Notes: a model not told the origin generated them from the sequence alone. A stretch of 64,000 nucleotides of DNA from PALSA-612 sp963704335 (GCA_963704335.1 OY969889.1:2976001-3040000), one strand, 5' to 3'; shown: positions 7,807 to 17,575, numbered from the stretch's first letter. Program-made: numbers and translations.

Positions 7807-8841
7807 GTGATCGTCGCCGTCCTCATCACGATTGTTGCCGCGGTTCTGCTCGCCGCTCTCATCGTCGCACTCGCACGCACCGGGCGCTCGCTCGTCGACG
7901 ATCGGCTGGGCGGCATCGAACACCGCCTCGACCGCCGGCTCGGCGAGATCGACGAGCGCGTCGACAGGCGGCTGGAGGGCATCGACGGACGCCTGCTCTC
8001 GACGCAGCAGTCGAGCGGAGATACGACGACGAAGATCGTCGAGCGGCTCACCAAGCTCGACGGCGCTACAGAGCAGATGCTCCAGCAGGCGGGCCAGATC
8101 TCGCGGCTCGAAAACGTCCTCCGCCCACCGAAGGCCAGGGGCGGGTTCGGCGAGCTGCTGCTCGAGAACCTCCTGCGAGACCGGCTGCCGCCGTCGGCCT
8201 ACGAGATGCAGTACGGCTTCAAGAGCGGCGAGCGGGTCGATGCGGTGATCCGCGTCGAGAGGCTGATCCCGATCGACGCGAAGTTCCCGCTCGACAACTT
8301 CCAGCGCATGGTCGAGGCGGAGGACGACGCGTCGCGAGTCCTCTACGAGAAGGCGTTCGCTCGCGACATGAAGGGCCATGTCGACGCCGTTGCGGCGAAG
8401 TACATCAAGCCTGCGGAGGGCACCTACGACTTCGCGTTCATGTATCTGCCCGCCGAGGCGATCTACTACGAGCTCGTGAGCGGCAAGACCGGTGCCCTGC
8501 TCGATCATGCACACGGGCGGCGCGTCTTCCCCACGTCGGCCACGACGTTCACGGCGTACCTGCAGGTGATCGCCTTCGGGCTGAAGGGCATGGAGTTCGA
8601 GCAGAACGCCCACGAGGTGATGGGGTACGTCGCGGACCTGCGCAACGACTTCCTGAAGATGCGCGCGGACTTCGAGCTCGTGGGCAAGCATCTCTCGAAC
8701 GCGCAGACGAAGTACCTCGACTCCGAGAAGCGGTTTGACAGGTTCGACGGGAAGCTCGAGCGCGCGTCAGAGCACGACACCATCGACGCGCCCGCCGCCT
8801 CGCCACAGCTAGAAGCTGTGGAAGCAGTCGACGCCGCCTGA
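7807..8841 (+). CDS. rmuC: DNA recombination protein RmuC
   Basis: 344 residues from GTG at 7807, which has TACGTT 11 nt upstream as a possible leaderless -10; a TTG at 7765 is the alternative start. Layout: an N-terminal transmembrane helix (VIVAVLITIVAAVLLAAL), a charged coiled coil (about residues 25-90), then the RmuC domain with GGFGELLLENLL, IPIDAKFPLDNF, KYIKPAEGTYDFAFMYLPAE and the TFTAYL-QVIAFG region. RmuC limits inversions and is predicted to be nuclease-related. It is divergent from the DinG-like gene. Confidence 0.88.
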   Translation: MIVAVLITIVAAVLLAALIVALARTGRSLVDDRLGGIEHRLDRRLGEIDERVDRRLEGIDGRLLSTQQSSGDTTTKIVERLTKLDGATEQMLQQAGQISRLENVLRPPKARGGFGELLLENLLRDRLPPSAYEMQYGFKSGERVDAVIRVERLIPIDAKFPLDNFQRMVEAEDDASRVLYEKAFARDMKGHVDAVAAKYIKPAEGTYDFAFMYLPAEAIYYELVSGKTGALLDHAHGRRVFPTSATTFTAYLQVIAFGLKGMEFEQNAHEVMGYVADLRNDFLKMRADFELVGKHLSNAQTKYLDSEKRFDRFDGKLERASEHDTIDAPAASPQLEAVEAVDAA

Positions 8842-8855
8842 CGTTTACTCCACCA

Positions 8856-8880
8856 GCGGGGCGAACCGCCCCGCCCTTTA
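8856..8880 (+). terminator. Terminator-like hairpin after rmuC
   Basis: GCGGGGCG, AAC, CGCCCCGC: 8 perfect base pairs, followed by CCTTTA. It lies between rmuC and trxB. Confidence 0.55.
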
Positions 8881-8893
8881 CAGTGGAGTTGAG

Positions 8894-9868
8894 ATGACAC
8901 CAGAAGGCGTGCGCGAGCTGATCATCATCGGAGGCGGCCCGGCCGGGTACACGGCCGCCCTCTATGCAGCGCGCGCAAACTTGAATCCGCTCGTGATCGA
9001 GGGCGTCCAGTGGGGCGGCCAGCTGATGATCACGAGCGACGTGGAGAACTACCCCGGATACGCCGACGGCGTGCTGGGCCCGACGATGATGCAGGACTTC
9101 CGCCGGCAGGCCGAGCGCTTCGGCGCCGAGTTCCTGACCGACGACGTGACCCGCGTCGACCTCTCCGAGCAACCCTTCCGCGTCTTCGTCGGGGATGACG
9201 AGTATCGCGCGGACGCCGTCATCGCAGCGACGGGAGCCAATGCGCGCCAGCTCGGCATCGAAACCGAACCGGCGTTACAGGGCCGAGGAGTCTCGTACTG
9301 CGCCGTGTGCGATGCAGCGTTCTTCCGCGAGCGGAACGTCCTCGTCGTCGGAGGTGGAGACTCGGCGATGGAGGAGGCGACGTTCCTGACGAAGTTCGCG
9401 ACGAAGGTGACCGTCGTGCACCGCCGCGACGAGTTCCGAGCGTCGCCGATCATGCTCGACCGAGCGCGGGAGAACGAGAAGATCGAGATCCTCACGCCGT
9501 ACGTCGTGGAGAGCGTGCTCGGCGAGGAGGTCGGCAAGGTGACGGGCGTAATCCTGCGGCACGTCGACACGGGCGAGACGCTCGAGTTGCCCGCGGACGG
9601 CGTGTTCGTAGCCATTGGCCACGACCCTTCGACGTCACTGTTCCTCGACTGGCTCGACCACGACGAGGCCGGCTACCTCGTCGCCAAGCCGGGCTCGACG
9701 GAGACGAACATCGCCGGCGTCTTCGCCGCCGGCGACGTGCAGGACCACGTCTATCGGCAAGCGGTCACCGCCGCCGGCTCCGGCTGTATGGCCGCGCTCG
9801 ACGCCGAGCGCTTCCTGACGGAGCAGGCCCATGCCCGCTCGGCCGTGGCCGAGCGGGCAGGTACCTAA
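8894..9868 (+). CDS. trxB: Thioredoxin-disulfide reductase
   Basis: 324 residues, with GTGGAG before the ATG. It is an FAD enzyme that passes electrons from NADPH to thioredoxin. FAD motif GGGPAGYTAALYAARA lies near residue 13, redox pair CAVC at 136-139, NADPH motif VVGGGDSAMEEA, and the C-terminal FAD motif GVFAAGDVQD. The last codons form a perfect 12-bp palindrome (9833-9858). It is followed by a PAS-domain protein; no thioredoxin gene is adjacent. Confidence 0.95.
   Translation: MTPEGVRELIIIGGGPAGYTAALYAARANLNPLVIEGVQWGGQLMITSDVENYPGYADGVLGPTMMQDFRRQAERFGAEFLTDDVTRVDLSEQPFRVFVGDDEYRADAVIAATGANARQLGIETEPALQGRGVSYCAVCDAAFFRERNVLVVGGGDSAMEEATFLTKFATKVTVVHRRDEFRASPIMLDRARENEKIEILTPYVVESVLGEEVGKVTGVILRHVDTGETLELPADGVFVAIGHDPSTSLFLDWLDHDEAGYLVAKPGSTETNIAGVFAAGDVQDHVYRQAVTAAGSGCMAALDAERFLTEQAHARSAVAERAGT
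9833..9858 (+). repeat. Perfect 12-bp palindrome at the trxB 3' end
   Basis: GCCCGCTCGGCC and GGCCGAGCGGGC are separated by GT. It is inside the coding region, 8 nt before the stop. It may act as part of transcript termination or stabilisation; no U run follows. Confidence 0.6.
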
Positions 9869-9968
9869 CAGCCAACGCTCCTGTGGAGCAATTGGCACAG
9901 AATTGGCACAACTCAGTGCCAGGCACTGGGACGTGTCCCTTCGGCCCTGCGGGCCGTTAGGGCACGGC

Positions 9969-9974
9969 TACTCT
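9969..9974 (+). promoter_or_regulatory. Candidate -10 box TACTCT, leaderless start
   Basis: TACTCT ends 8 nt before the GTG at 9983 and no ribosome site is present. Confidence 0.45.
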
Positions 9975-9982
9975 GAGCGGCT

Positions 9983-10438
9983 GTGCCGTACTTCATCTGC
10001 CCAAACTGCAAGGAACGGTCGATCGATCACGACCGCCGGACTAGCCTGACCGACGGCACCGCGGTCGGTTGCAGCCGCTGCGGATTCGGGTTCCTGTTCG
10101 AGCTGCTGGACGACTACTACCCGGCGCCGACCACCGGCTTCGTCGTCTGCGACCGCTCTGGGCGCATCCTCGCGGTTGGACGCGGCGTCTTCGAGCTGAC
10201 CGGCTACACGGAGCGTGACCTGATGGGCCATGACCTCAACGAGGCGCTCGCACTCGATGGCGATGAGTCCGGATCGACGTCGAGCCCGATCGCGACCGCG
10301 CTCGAGTGGGGCGTGAGGCAGCTCGACCAGAATCTTGCACTGCGCACCGCGTCGGGTGTCCAGAAGCAGGTCAAGGTTGACCTCTTTCCCGCCTACGACG
10401 AAGACGGCGGGTTGCTCGTGGCCCTCACTCCCGGCTAG
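9983..10438 (+). CDS. Zinc-ribbon plus PAS-domain protein
   Basis: 151 residues from GTG. The N-terminus carries two knuckles, CPNC and CSRC, 26 residues apart, as in a zinc ribbon. This is followed by FLFELLDDYYPAPTTGFVVCDRSG and a PAS fold (GRILAVGRGVFELTGYTERDLMGHDL). No kinase, cyclase or other output domain follows, so it is probably a single-domain sensor or adaptor that works in trans. It overlaps the convergent nth gene by 4 nt. Ligand and partner are unknown. Confidence 0.72.
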   Translation: MPYFICPNCKERSIDHDRRTSLTDGTAVGCSRCGFGFLFELLDDYYPAPTTGFVVCDRSGRILAVGRGVFELTGYTERDLMGHDLNEALALDGDESGSTSSPIATALEWGVRQLDQNLALRTASGVQKQVKVDLFPAYDEDGGLLVALTPG

Positions 10439-11046
10439 ATCCGCGCCGAGGGACAGAGGTCTGCCAGCACGCAGTCCTCGCAGCGGGGAGCCCGAGCCAC
10501 GCACACGCGCCGTCCGTGCCAGATCAGGAGGTGCGGGAAGATCCCCCAGTGCTCACGCGGCACGAGCCGCATCAGGTCGCGCTCGATCTTGACGGGATCG
10601 TGCTGCCGCGTGAAGCGGAGCCGCTGGGACAGCCGGCGAACGTGCGTGTCGACGACGACGCCCTGAGGATCCCCGAGCTCGGCAGCGACGACGTTGGCGG
10701 TCTTCCGCGCGACTCCGGGCAGCCGCACGAGCTGGTCCACCGTTCGCGGCACCTGCCCGTCGAACTCCTCGATCAACATCCGCATCGTCCCCCGGATCGC
10801 TCGCGCCTTCTGGCGGAAGAAGCCGGTCGGATAGACGTCGCGCTGAAGCTCCTCTTCAGGCACTGCAAGGTAGTCCTCGGGCGTCCGGTACTTCTCGAAG
10901 AGGGTCGGCGTGACGCGGTTGACGTTCGCGTCGGTCGTCTGGGCGGACAGCATCACGGCCACGAGCAGCTCCAGGTCGGTGCCCGATCTCAGCGCGATCG
11001 CAGCGTCCGGATGCGCAGCCCGCAGCCGCTCGATGATGGGGCCCAC
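10435..11046 (-). CDS. nth: Endonuclease III (base-excision DNA glycosylase/AP lyase)
   Basis: 203 residues if started at GTG 11046; TTG at 11103 would add 19 residues, and the conserved look of that stretch (RRRVAPKRERV) makes it a serious alternative. Core motifs are LLVAVMLSAQTTD, the helix-hairpin-helix with catalytic Lys (LPGVARKTANVV), the catalytic Asp in VVVDTHVRRLSQRL, and a C-X6-C-X2-C-X5-C 4Fe-4S loop at the C-terminus. It removes oxidised pyrimidines. Its start overlaps the end of the AddA-like gene. Confidence 0.93.
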   Translation of the reverse strand: MGPIIERLRAAHPDAAIALRSGTDLELLVAVMLSAQTTDANVNRVTPTLFEKYRTPEDYLAVPEEELQRDVYPTGFFRQKARAIRGTMRMLIEEFDGQVPRTVDQLVRLPGVARKTANVVAAELGDPQGVVVDTHVRRLSQRLRFTRQHDPVKIERDLMRLVPREHWGIFPHLLIWHGRRVCVARAPRCEDCVLADLCPSARI

Positions 11047-14000
11047 GCGTTCCCGCTTGGGGGCGACGCGCCGCCGGGCTTCCGAGACGAAGCTACGCGC
11101 CAACTGCCGTTCGCAGGCGAGTGCCCCGCGCAGACGACGTCGAGCGCGGGACAATCCGAGCACGCCCACTCGCTGGGAGTCGGCACGAACGTTCCCGAGC
11201 GGATGCTCGCGATCGCCGCCGACAGCTCCTCCCCCAGCCGCGGTGCGTCCGCGGCAGTGAACACCGTCACGACGGGATCGTCGGGCTGCTCGAGGAACTG
11301 GTAGACGACCTCGACCTCGCTGGCCCCGGCCCGCAGGCACGCAAGGGCATAGACCAGCTGCTGTAGCCGGTAGTCCTCCTCCACCACGCGCTCAGCCGAC
11401 TCGCCCTCGAGCGCATTCGTCTTGAAGTCGACGACGAGCGCGCGCTCGCCGAGGTGGAGCACGTCGATGAAGCCGTGCAGCACGACTCCGTCGTGCTCGA
11501 ACGAGAAGGACTGCTCCCTCCGGGCACCATCGAGCGTCGACAACCGTGCTGCGAGCTGCGAGTCGCAGTACGCGGCGAGAAAGCCTTCGATCCGCGCGAG
11601 CTCCTCCTCCGTGGCGGCAGGCTGCAGCGCGGCCAGGTCGCCGGGGACGGAGGGAGCCGCAAGGTCGATGCTCTCGAGCAACTCGTGCACCGCCGAGCCG
11701 ACGCCGAGCGCACCGAGCACGGGCTCGCGACGCCGCTCGCGCATGCCGGCCACATAGCGCGCGTAGAACTTCGCAGAGCACTGCTCGAACGTCGCGAGCG
11801 CGCTGTACGACAGCCGGCGCGGCTCGAAGATGGGCGGGGTGTCGAGCGGCTCGAGCGGCGGCAGTTCCACGGCCGGAGCCGCGGTCGCCTCCTCCAGCAG
11901 CGTGAAGAGCGAAAGCTGTTCCTCCACCGGAGCCGCCTGGTCGACGGGAGCCGCCTCCGGCTCCGGTCGAAAGCGGTCGACGTGGAGCAAGAGCCGCGCC
12001 TGCCCGTGCTCGACGACGACGGGCTCGTCGCCCACGTCGTCGATCGCCACCGAGCCGAGCCGGTCGAGGACCCACCCCATCGGCGTTCGAGCCTCCTGCG
12101 CCCGCGCCGGATCGATGGAGCCGGAGATGAGCAGACGGTCGACGGCCCGCGTCATCGCGACGTAGTACAGGCGGAGACGCTCAGCCTCCTCGGCCTCCTG
12201 CTCGACCTGGCGCACCGCCTCGTAGTCGAACGCGCCGTGGCGCTTGCCCGTCGCCGGGTTGAGCACCTTGAAGCCGAAGAGGCCGTCCGGCCGGCAGATG
12301 ATCTCCTCGCCGCCCCGCATCGGCCGGTCGCGGCCCGCGTCCGCCACGACCACGACGCGGAACTCGAGCCCCTTCGCCGCATGGATCGTGAGCAGGCGAA
12401 CGGCGTCACCTGCCTCCTCCTCTGCAAACGCCTCGGTCTCGTGGGCGCCCGACGACTGTCGATCGTTCACGAAGCGCACGAAGCCCTCGACGTCGCGGCC
12501 GCGAAGATCCTCGAACGATCGCGCCAGCCGCCCCAGCTTCCGCAGATTCGCGTAGCGGCGCCGGCCGTCCGCTCGGGCGAGGACGGCGAGGTCGTAGTCG
12601 TGCTCCGACACGATCTGGTCGATCAGCCGCTCGAGCCCGACCGTTGCCGACAATGCGACGAGACGGTCGTAGCGCTGGCGGAAGGCCTTGAAGAGCTGTT
12701 CATCCCGCGCCGGCAGGCCTTCGGGCAGATCGCGCTCGACGCCCAGGAACAAAGGACGACGGCCGGCCGCGCGACGCAGCAGGACCAGCGCGTCGTTGGA
12801 GACGCCGACGAGCGGCGAGGCGAGCACGGCGGCGAGCGCCTCGTCGTCGTAGCGGTTGTGCAACAGACGGAGGTACGCGAGCACGTCGAGCACCTGCTGC
12901 TGGGCGAAGTACCCGCGCCCGGCGGCACGGTACGTCGGCAACCCCGTCGCGCGCAGCTCCTCTTCGAACACGTCCGCGTCGGTGCCCGCCGCGAAGAGAA
13001 ACACGACTTCCCCTGGGGTCGCTTCGCCCGAGTCGCAGAGCTCTCGAACCCGTCGGGCGAGCGCGCGAGCCTCGCCGCGTCGCCAGGCGACTCCCGTGTC
13101 CTTGTAGCTCTGCTTGTCGGTGACGAGCAGCTCGACCGCTGGCCCCTTGGCCGGGTCCGGGAACCTGCCGGCGGCAACGAGCGGCGCGTAGTCGTCGCCG
13201 AAGTCTGTCGCGAACAGCTCGTTGACGACGTCGAGCAACTCGGGCCGGGAACGGTAGTTCGCCCGCAGCGGCAGAACGTCCTCCGAGCCGGCGCGCCGCT
13301 CTTTGAAGACCTCGACGTCGGCGTGCCGGAAGCGGTAGATCGACTGGAACTCGTCGCCCACGAAGAACAGCTCCTCGGGATCGAACTGATCCACGATCTC
13401 GCACTGGAGGCGGTTCGTGTCCTGGAACTCGTCGACCATGATCGAGCGGAAGCGCAGGCGCTCGCGGTCGCGTACGTCCTGGTCGCGCGACAGGAGATCC
13501 CGGGCGCGCAGCTGGAGATCCTCGAAGTCGAGCGCGCTCTCCGCGTCCTTCGCGCCCTGGTACGCGTTGCCGAAGAGCTCGAGCAACTCCTGGAGCAGGT
13601 CGCGGTCGCGTACGGCTGCCACGTTCAGCGCGGTCTGCTCGAGTGCCAATCGCGCGTCCTCGTAGGCCGCGAAGCGCTCCTTGCCGCGTCCCTTCACCGC
13701 AAAGACGGAGAGATCGAGCAGTAGGTCCACGGGCGGCGAACCGTCGATGAGGTCCAGGGCGCGAGCCACCTGCGCGCGTCCCTCCTCCGTCTCATCGTCA
13801 CCCTCGGTCTCGGCGAGCGTCGCCGCGACGGCAGCCCGCAACTGAGCGATGCCGGCGTCGAGATCGGGCTCCTGCTCCAGTCCCAGCTCCAGCGGCCGCC
13901 CCGCGGCCCGCAGCGTCTCCGCGACGCCGCCGAGCATCCTTCGCAGACCGGCGGCGCCGTAGGTCGCCAGCAGCCTCACCCGGTCGGGATGCTCTCCGCG

Positions 14001-14423
14001 GCAGAACTCGGCCAGCGCCGCCACGAAGGACTCGGTCCGCAGCACGCTCGCCTGGCTCTCGTCAAGTACGCGGAACCTCGGGTCGACGCCGGCCGCCGCA
14101 GGATAGGAGCGCAGCAATCGGTGGCAGAAGCCGTGAATGGTCGAGATCCAGGCGCCGTCGAGCTCGCGGGCGAGATCGGTGCGGCCTGTCTCCACGAGCC
14201 TCGCCCGGATGCGCGAGCGCAGCTCGCCCGCAGCGCGCTCGGTGAAGGTGACGACGAGGATCGAGTTGACGTCGACGCCACTCTCGACCGCGCGCAGGAA
14301 GCGCTCGACGATGACCGTCGTCTTGCCGGTACCCGCGCCGGCGGAGACGAACACCGTGCCTGCCGCATCGATCGCAGCGGCCTGCTCCGGATTGGGTGCC
14401 TGTGGCTCGAGCACGGTGCTCAT
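10989..14423 (-). CDS. AddA/AdnB-like UvrD helicase-nuclease subunit
   Basis: 1144 residues from ATG at 14423, which overlaps the upstream subunit stop as ATGA. It carries a UvrD/RecB-type motor with Walker A SAGAGTGKTTV (about 27-37), Walker B VDEFQDTN (about 330) and motif V LTIHAAKGLEF. A PD-(D/E)XK nuclease domain follows, with GFIDVLHLG and VVDFKTN. Cysteines FEQC and CSDCPALDVVC frame the nuclease as in the AddB/AdnAB iron-sulfur nucleases. With the next gene it should form a double-strand-break resection complex. The last 40 residues look non-conserved and overlap nth. Confidence 0.88.
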   Translation of the reverse strand: MSTVLEPQAPNPEQAAAIDAAGTVFVSAGAGTGKTTVIVERFLRAVESGVDVNSILVVTFTERAAGELRSRIRARLVETGRTDLARELDGAWISTIHGFCHRLLRSYPAAAGVDPRFRVLDESQASVLRTESFVAALAEFCRGEHPDRVRLLATYGAAGLRRMLGGVAETLRAAGRPLELGLEQEPDLDAGIAQLRAAVAATLAETEGDDETEEGRAQVARALDLIDGSPPVDLLLDLSVFAVKGRGKERFAAYEDARLALEQTALNVAAVRDRDLLQELLELFGNAYQGAKDAESALDFEDLQLRARDLLSRDQDVRDRERLRFRSIMVDEFQDTNRLQCEIVDQFDPEELFFVGDEFQSIYRFRHADVEVFKERRAGSEDVLPLRANYRSRPELLDVVNELFATDFGDDYAPLVAAGRFPDPAKGPAVELLVTDKQSYKDTGVAWRRGEARALARRVRELCDSGEATPGEVVFLFAAGTDADVFEEELRATGLPTYRAAGRGYFAQQQVLDVLAYLRLLHNRYDDEALAAVLASPLVGVSNDALVLLRRAAGRRPLFLGVERDLPEGLPARDEQLFKAFRQRYDRLVALSATVGLERLIDQIVSEHDYDLAVLARADGRRRYANLRKLGRLARSFEDLRGRDVEGFVRFVNDRQSSGAHETEAFAEEEAGDAVRLLTIHAAKGLEFRVVVVADAGRDRPMRGGEEIICRPDGLFGFKVLNPATGKRHGAFDYEAVRQVEQEAEEAERLRLYYVAMTRAVDRLLISGSIDPARAQEARTPMGWVLDRLGSVAIDDVGDEPVVVEHGQARLLLHVDRFRPEPEAAPVDQAAPVEEQLSLFTLLEEATAAPAVELPPLEPLDTPPIFEPRRLSYSALATFEQCSAKFYARYVAGMRERRREPVLGALGVGSAVHELLESIDLAAPSVPGDLAALQPAATEEELARIEGFLAAYCDSQLAARLSTLDGARREQSFSFEHDGVVLHGFIDVLHLGERALVVDFKTNALEGESAERVVEEDYRLQQLVYALACLRAGASEVEVVYQFLEQPDDPVVTVFTAADAPRLGEELSAAIASIRSGTFVPTPSEWACSDCPALDVVCAGHSPANGSWRVASSRKPGGASPPSGNAWAPSSSGCGLRIRTLRSR

Positions 14424-17332
14424 GGGCGCCTCACGCGGCAGATCGGCCCGCGCTCGCACCACGTCGGACACGATCCGCCCTTCGGGTCGTGGACGACATC
14501 TCCAAGCCGGATACGACCCACGAATCCCTGTGCGCGACCGACGGCCTGATCGACGAGCGCCCAGAACGCATCGTCATCCAGGTAGTCGCGCGAGGAGAAG
14601 CCCGGCAGCAGCTGCTCGCGCTCGCTCGCACGCAGCACGCCCCGCGCACTGCGCTCGCCGGCCAACGCGCGGTAGAGCCCGCCGATCGGCTCCACGCCCA
14701 GCAGGTCTCTCAGGACGAGCATGTAGAGCGGGATCTGGAGCTTGAGCTCGGAGTCGATCCTCGCCGCCGAGTGCGCGCCCTTGCCGCTCTTGTAGTCCTG
14801 GACGATTCCCCGCGCCGAGTGAGGATCGAGATCGACGCGGTCGATCTTTCCGCTTACTGCAAACCCGCCGAGATCGAGTCCGGCCTTGAGCTCCGGTGCC
14901 GACCGCTCGCTGCCGAACGAGACCTCGAACCGGCGCGGAACGAGCGGCACCTTCGAGTGGGCCTCGCCGCGCACGAACTCGCCGAGGTCGCGAAGGAGAC
15001 CCTGCTCGAGCTCGAGCCGCTCCACGTCGGTCAGCTCGAGCCTGCTCGTCTGCCCGGCCACGGCTTCACGGACGCACTCGCCCAGGAACTCGAGCGTATC
15101 GTCGAGCCGCTCGACCTCGACATGGTCGAAGCCGATCCGCTTGGGCAGGCCCGAGAAGAGTCGGAACAGTGCCTGGTGGGCGACCTGGCCGCGCATTCGC
15201 GCGTCGACCTTGGCGTCGATTGGCCGCGGATCGATGACACGTTCGACGAACCACATCGACGAGCAGTCCGCGAACAGCTCCAGCTCCGTGACGCCGAACG
15301 TCCCACGGGCCTCGAGCTGCCGGAGTACAGCCGGCTGCGTCAGTCGCGTCGGTCTCGAGAATGCGGCGCGCGCCCGGTCGAGGCGACGATCCCAGCCGTT
15401 CGCCCGGGCGAGGGCGGTCGTGGCCTCCGCATCCGTCGTCGTGAGTGCCGCGGCCGAGCGCATGCGTTCGCGTTCCGTCGGCGCCCGCTCGACCGGCCAG
15501 GTCGCCTCGGACAGCGCACGTCGCCTCGTCCACCGCAAGACATCCTCGGGCTCGAAGAGCGAGCGTACGTCGTTCCAGAACGGGCTCGGCTCGCGCGGCG
15601 ACCCGTCATCGGTGACTGCCTCGCGGACGAGGTAGAGGCGGCGCGTCGGCCGCGTGCACGCCGTGTAGAAGAGGTAGCGATCGGCGGCCACGGGATCCGG
15701 CCGCACGATTCTGGCTCGGCGGGATCGCTCCTCGACATCGCGCCGGGCGTCGTCGTCGAGCAAAGTCGCCGTGGCCGACCGCCGTGGCATAGCACCTTCG
15801 TCGAGCCCGAGCACGAAGACGATCTCGTAGTGCCGGGTGCGCGCCCGGAGCATGTCGAGCACGGCTACCCGACCCGGCTGCTGCGCAGGGCCGCCGCCGA
15901 CATAGCCGCGTTCCAGCGCGTACACGATCTCTTCCGCGTCGACGTGTCCTTCGAGCCTCTGCCAGGCCTCGAGCTCTTCTAGCGTGCGTGCCGTCGACTC
16001 GAACGCACTCAGATCGACACGAGCCGCGTCCGACACGGGAGGACCGCCCAGCCCGTGGGCGGCCGTCAGCATCGAGGCTGCGAGCTTGCCGACGGCATCG
16101 AGGCTCGACTCCCCTCCACGAAGCGCGTCCAGGAACGGCAAAGGCTGCCCGCGCAGCTTCAGCGTCTCCTGTTCGACGCGCTCGGGCGTGCGAATGGCTC
16201 GCCCGCGCAGCCGGCCCTCGAGAAAGTCGACGTGGTCACGGCGCAGCCCTGAGTACGGCGAGCGCATGAATGCATAGAGGTCCTGCCGGCCGCCGCCGAG
16301 CCAGGCGAAGCGAAGGAGTGACAGCAGCGCGCTGCCGAACGGTGTCTGGCCGAGGCGCAGCCGTCCCTCGAGCGCATACGGGATGCCGAGCGCTGCGAAG
16401 GTTGTCTCGAGCGGCGCGCGCCAGCGCTCGAGCGACGGTGCCAGGATCGCGATGGCGGCAGGGTCGGTTTCGCCGCGGACGAGCTCGAGGATCTCGTCGC
16501 CCACCAGCTCGAGTGCCCCGCGGGAACCGGCTCCTTCGAGGAAACGCACCGCGCCTTCCAGTGCCGGCGGCTCTGCGGGAGCATCCGCGAAGAGGCAGCG
16601 CTCCACATGGGCAATCGCCGGTCGCGCGAAGGTGTGAGAAGCGGCCGGCAGCTCCTCGATATTTCCCGCCGCCTGCCGCGAGAGCGTTGCGGCTGTCCGC
16701 TCCAGAACAGAGAACGCCAGCCGCCCCGGCTCGTACGGCAACGACACCGTGACGTCCGCGCGTCCCGACAGCGCCTCGACGAGCGCCCATTGCGCCGCTG
16801 TCAGGTCTTCGAACCCGTAGGCGTAGACCGGCCTCCCGTCCCACGCCTCGAGCTCGTTCGCCACCCGCTCGGCGGCGTAGCGCCGCTCGCGATCGCGGTC
16901 CCAGCGTCCCAGCCGGTCGAGCTCGGCGCGATATGTGCGCAACAGCTCGGCCAGGCCCGCATCGAGGTCCTCCGGCTCGACGAGCCCGGACTCGAGCTCC
17001 GCGATGGTCGCGCCGAGTGTCTCGGCGAAGCCTGCGAACCGGGAAGCGTCCCGCGCCAGCCGTCTCAGCAGGAGCGCCCGCTGGGCGTCGGTGAGCACAG
17101 GCCTGTGGGCTCCGTTGCCGTGGGCGAGGCTCGCGAACAGGTCGTCGAACGTCGCTACCCAGCCGCCGACGATCGTCTTGCCGCCGGCGAGGAGATCCCG
17201 CCCGACACGCTGCGCCTCGGGCCGGTTGGGCACGAGCAGAACCGGGTCGCGCTCGATATCCGCGGCATAGCGGTCGAGCAGAAGAGCGACCTTGCCGGCA
17301 TTCGCAGGCCCCGCAAGCAGCGTCAGCGGCAC
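14420..17332 (-). CDS. AddB-like exonuclease subunit (degenerate helicase + Fe-S nuclease)
   Basis: 970 residues. The N-terminal P-loop reads GPANAGKV, with Val where Ser/Thr normally ligands Mg, so ATPase activity is doubtful; a UvrD-like fold continues through VFVLGLDEGAMPRR. The C-terminal quarter is a RecB/Cas4-type nuclease: FADCSSMWF, GKIDRVDLD and VQDYKSGKG (near residue 845), then CPTWCERGPIC supplying three more Fe-S cysteines. It is first in a two-gene operon with the AddA-like motor. The combination resembles AddAB more than the two-motor AdnAB. Confidence 0.86.
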   Translation of the reverse strand: MPLTLLAGPANAGKVALLLDRYAADIERDPVLLVPNRPEAQRVGRDLLAGGKTIVGGWVATFDDLFASLAHGNGAHRPVLTDAQRALLLRRLARDASRFAGFAETLGATIAELESGLVEPEDLDAGLAELLRTYRAELDRLGRWDRDRERRYAAERVANELEAWDGRPVYAYGFEDLTAAQWALVEALSGRADVTVSLPYEPGRLAFSVLERTAATLSRQAAGNIEELPAASHTFARPAIAHVERCLFADAPAEPPALEGAVRFLEGAGSRGALELVGDEILELVRGETDPAAIAILAPSLERWRAPLETTFAALGIPYALEGRLRLGQTPFGSALLSLLRFAWLGGGRQDLYAFMRSPYSGLRRDHVDFLEGRLRGRAIRTPERVEQETLKLRGQPLPFLDALRGGESSLDAVGKLAASMLTAAHGLGGPPVSDAARVDLSAFESTARTLEELEAWQRLEGHVDAEEIVYALERGYVGGGPAQQPGRVAVLDMLRARTRHYEIVFVLGLDEGAMPRRSATATLLDDDARRDVEERSRRARIVRPDPVAADRYLFYTACTRPTRRLYLVREAVTDDGSPREPSPFWNDVRSLFEPEDVLRWTRRRALSEATWPVERAPTERERMRSAAALTTTDAEATTALARANGWDRRLDRARAAFSRPTRLTQPAVLRQLEARGTFGVTELELFADCSSMWFVERVIDPRPIDAKVDARMRGQVAHQALFRLFSGLPKRIGFDHVEVERLDDTLEFLGECVREAVAGQTSRLELTDVERLELEQGLLRDLGEFVRGEAHSKVPLVPRRFEVSFGSERSAPELKAGLDLGGFAVSGKIDRVDLDPHSARGIVQDYKSGKGAHSAARIDSELKLQIPLYMLVLRDLLGVEPIGGLYRALAGERSARGVLRASEREQLLPGFSSRDYLDDDAFWALVDQAVGRAQGFVGRIRLGDVVHDPKGGSCPTWCERGPICRVRRP

Positions 17333-17380
17333 ACCACTCAGTCTAAAGCGGCGGTGTGCCGTCTTATCTAGGCGCGACTA

Positions 17381-17575
17381 CTACGCGGCGGCCTTGGGGC
17401 GGCGGCCCCGGCGAGCGACGGCGCGGCCCGGCTGCTTGCCGGCGCAGCTGTCGCACAGATCGGCCTGCCTGGAGCCGCGTCGCGCGTCGGTGTACGTGAT
17501 GCGCATCGTGGCACCCCTCTGCTCCTCGACCTCCGCGCTGCACATGTCGCATACGAGAATCGTCTTTCGAGCCAC
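17381..17575 (-). CDS. 64-residue two-CxxC protein with basic tail
   Basis: GTG start at 17575 with AAGGAG 7 nt upstream. The knuckles CDMC and CDSC are 34 residues apart and flank a short hydrophilic beta region (MRITYTDARRG). The C-terminus GRAVARRGRRPKAAA is strongly basic, suggesting nucleic-acid contact. It is reminiscent of small zinc-finger or Lsr2-tail proteins of Actinobacteria, but I cannot assign a family. It is monocistronic, divergent from the dehydrogenase gene at 17684. Confidence 0.7.
   Translation of the reverse strand: MARKTILVCDMCSAEVEEQRGATMRITYTDARRGSRQADLCDSCAGKQPGRAVARRGRRPKAAA

Noticed and set aside
5715..8054. Longer DinG start at 8054
   Set aside because: The extension is antisense to rmuC and crosses the rmuC promoter; ATG 7607 starts the conserved part.
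11454..13724. Long antisense frames opposite the AddA-like, FtsY, SMC and transhydrogenase genes
   Set aside because: They are mirror frames caused by GC-rich codon use and show no family motifs.
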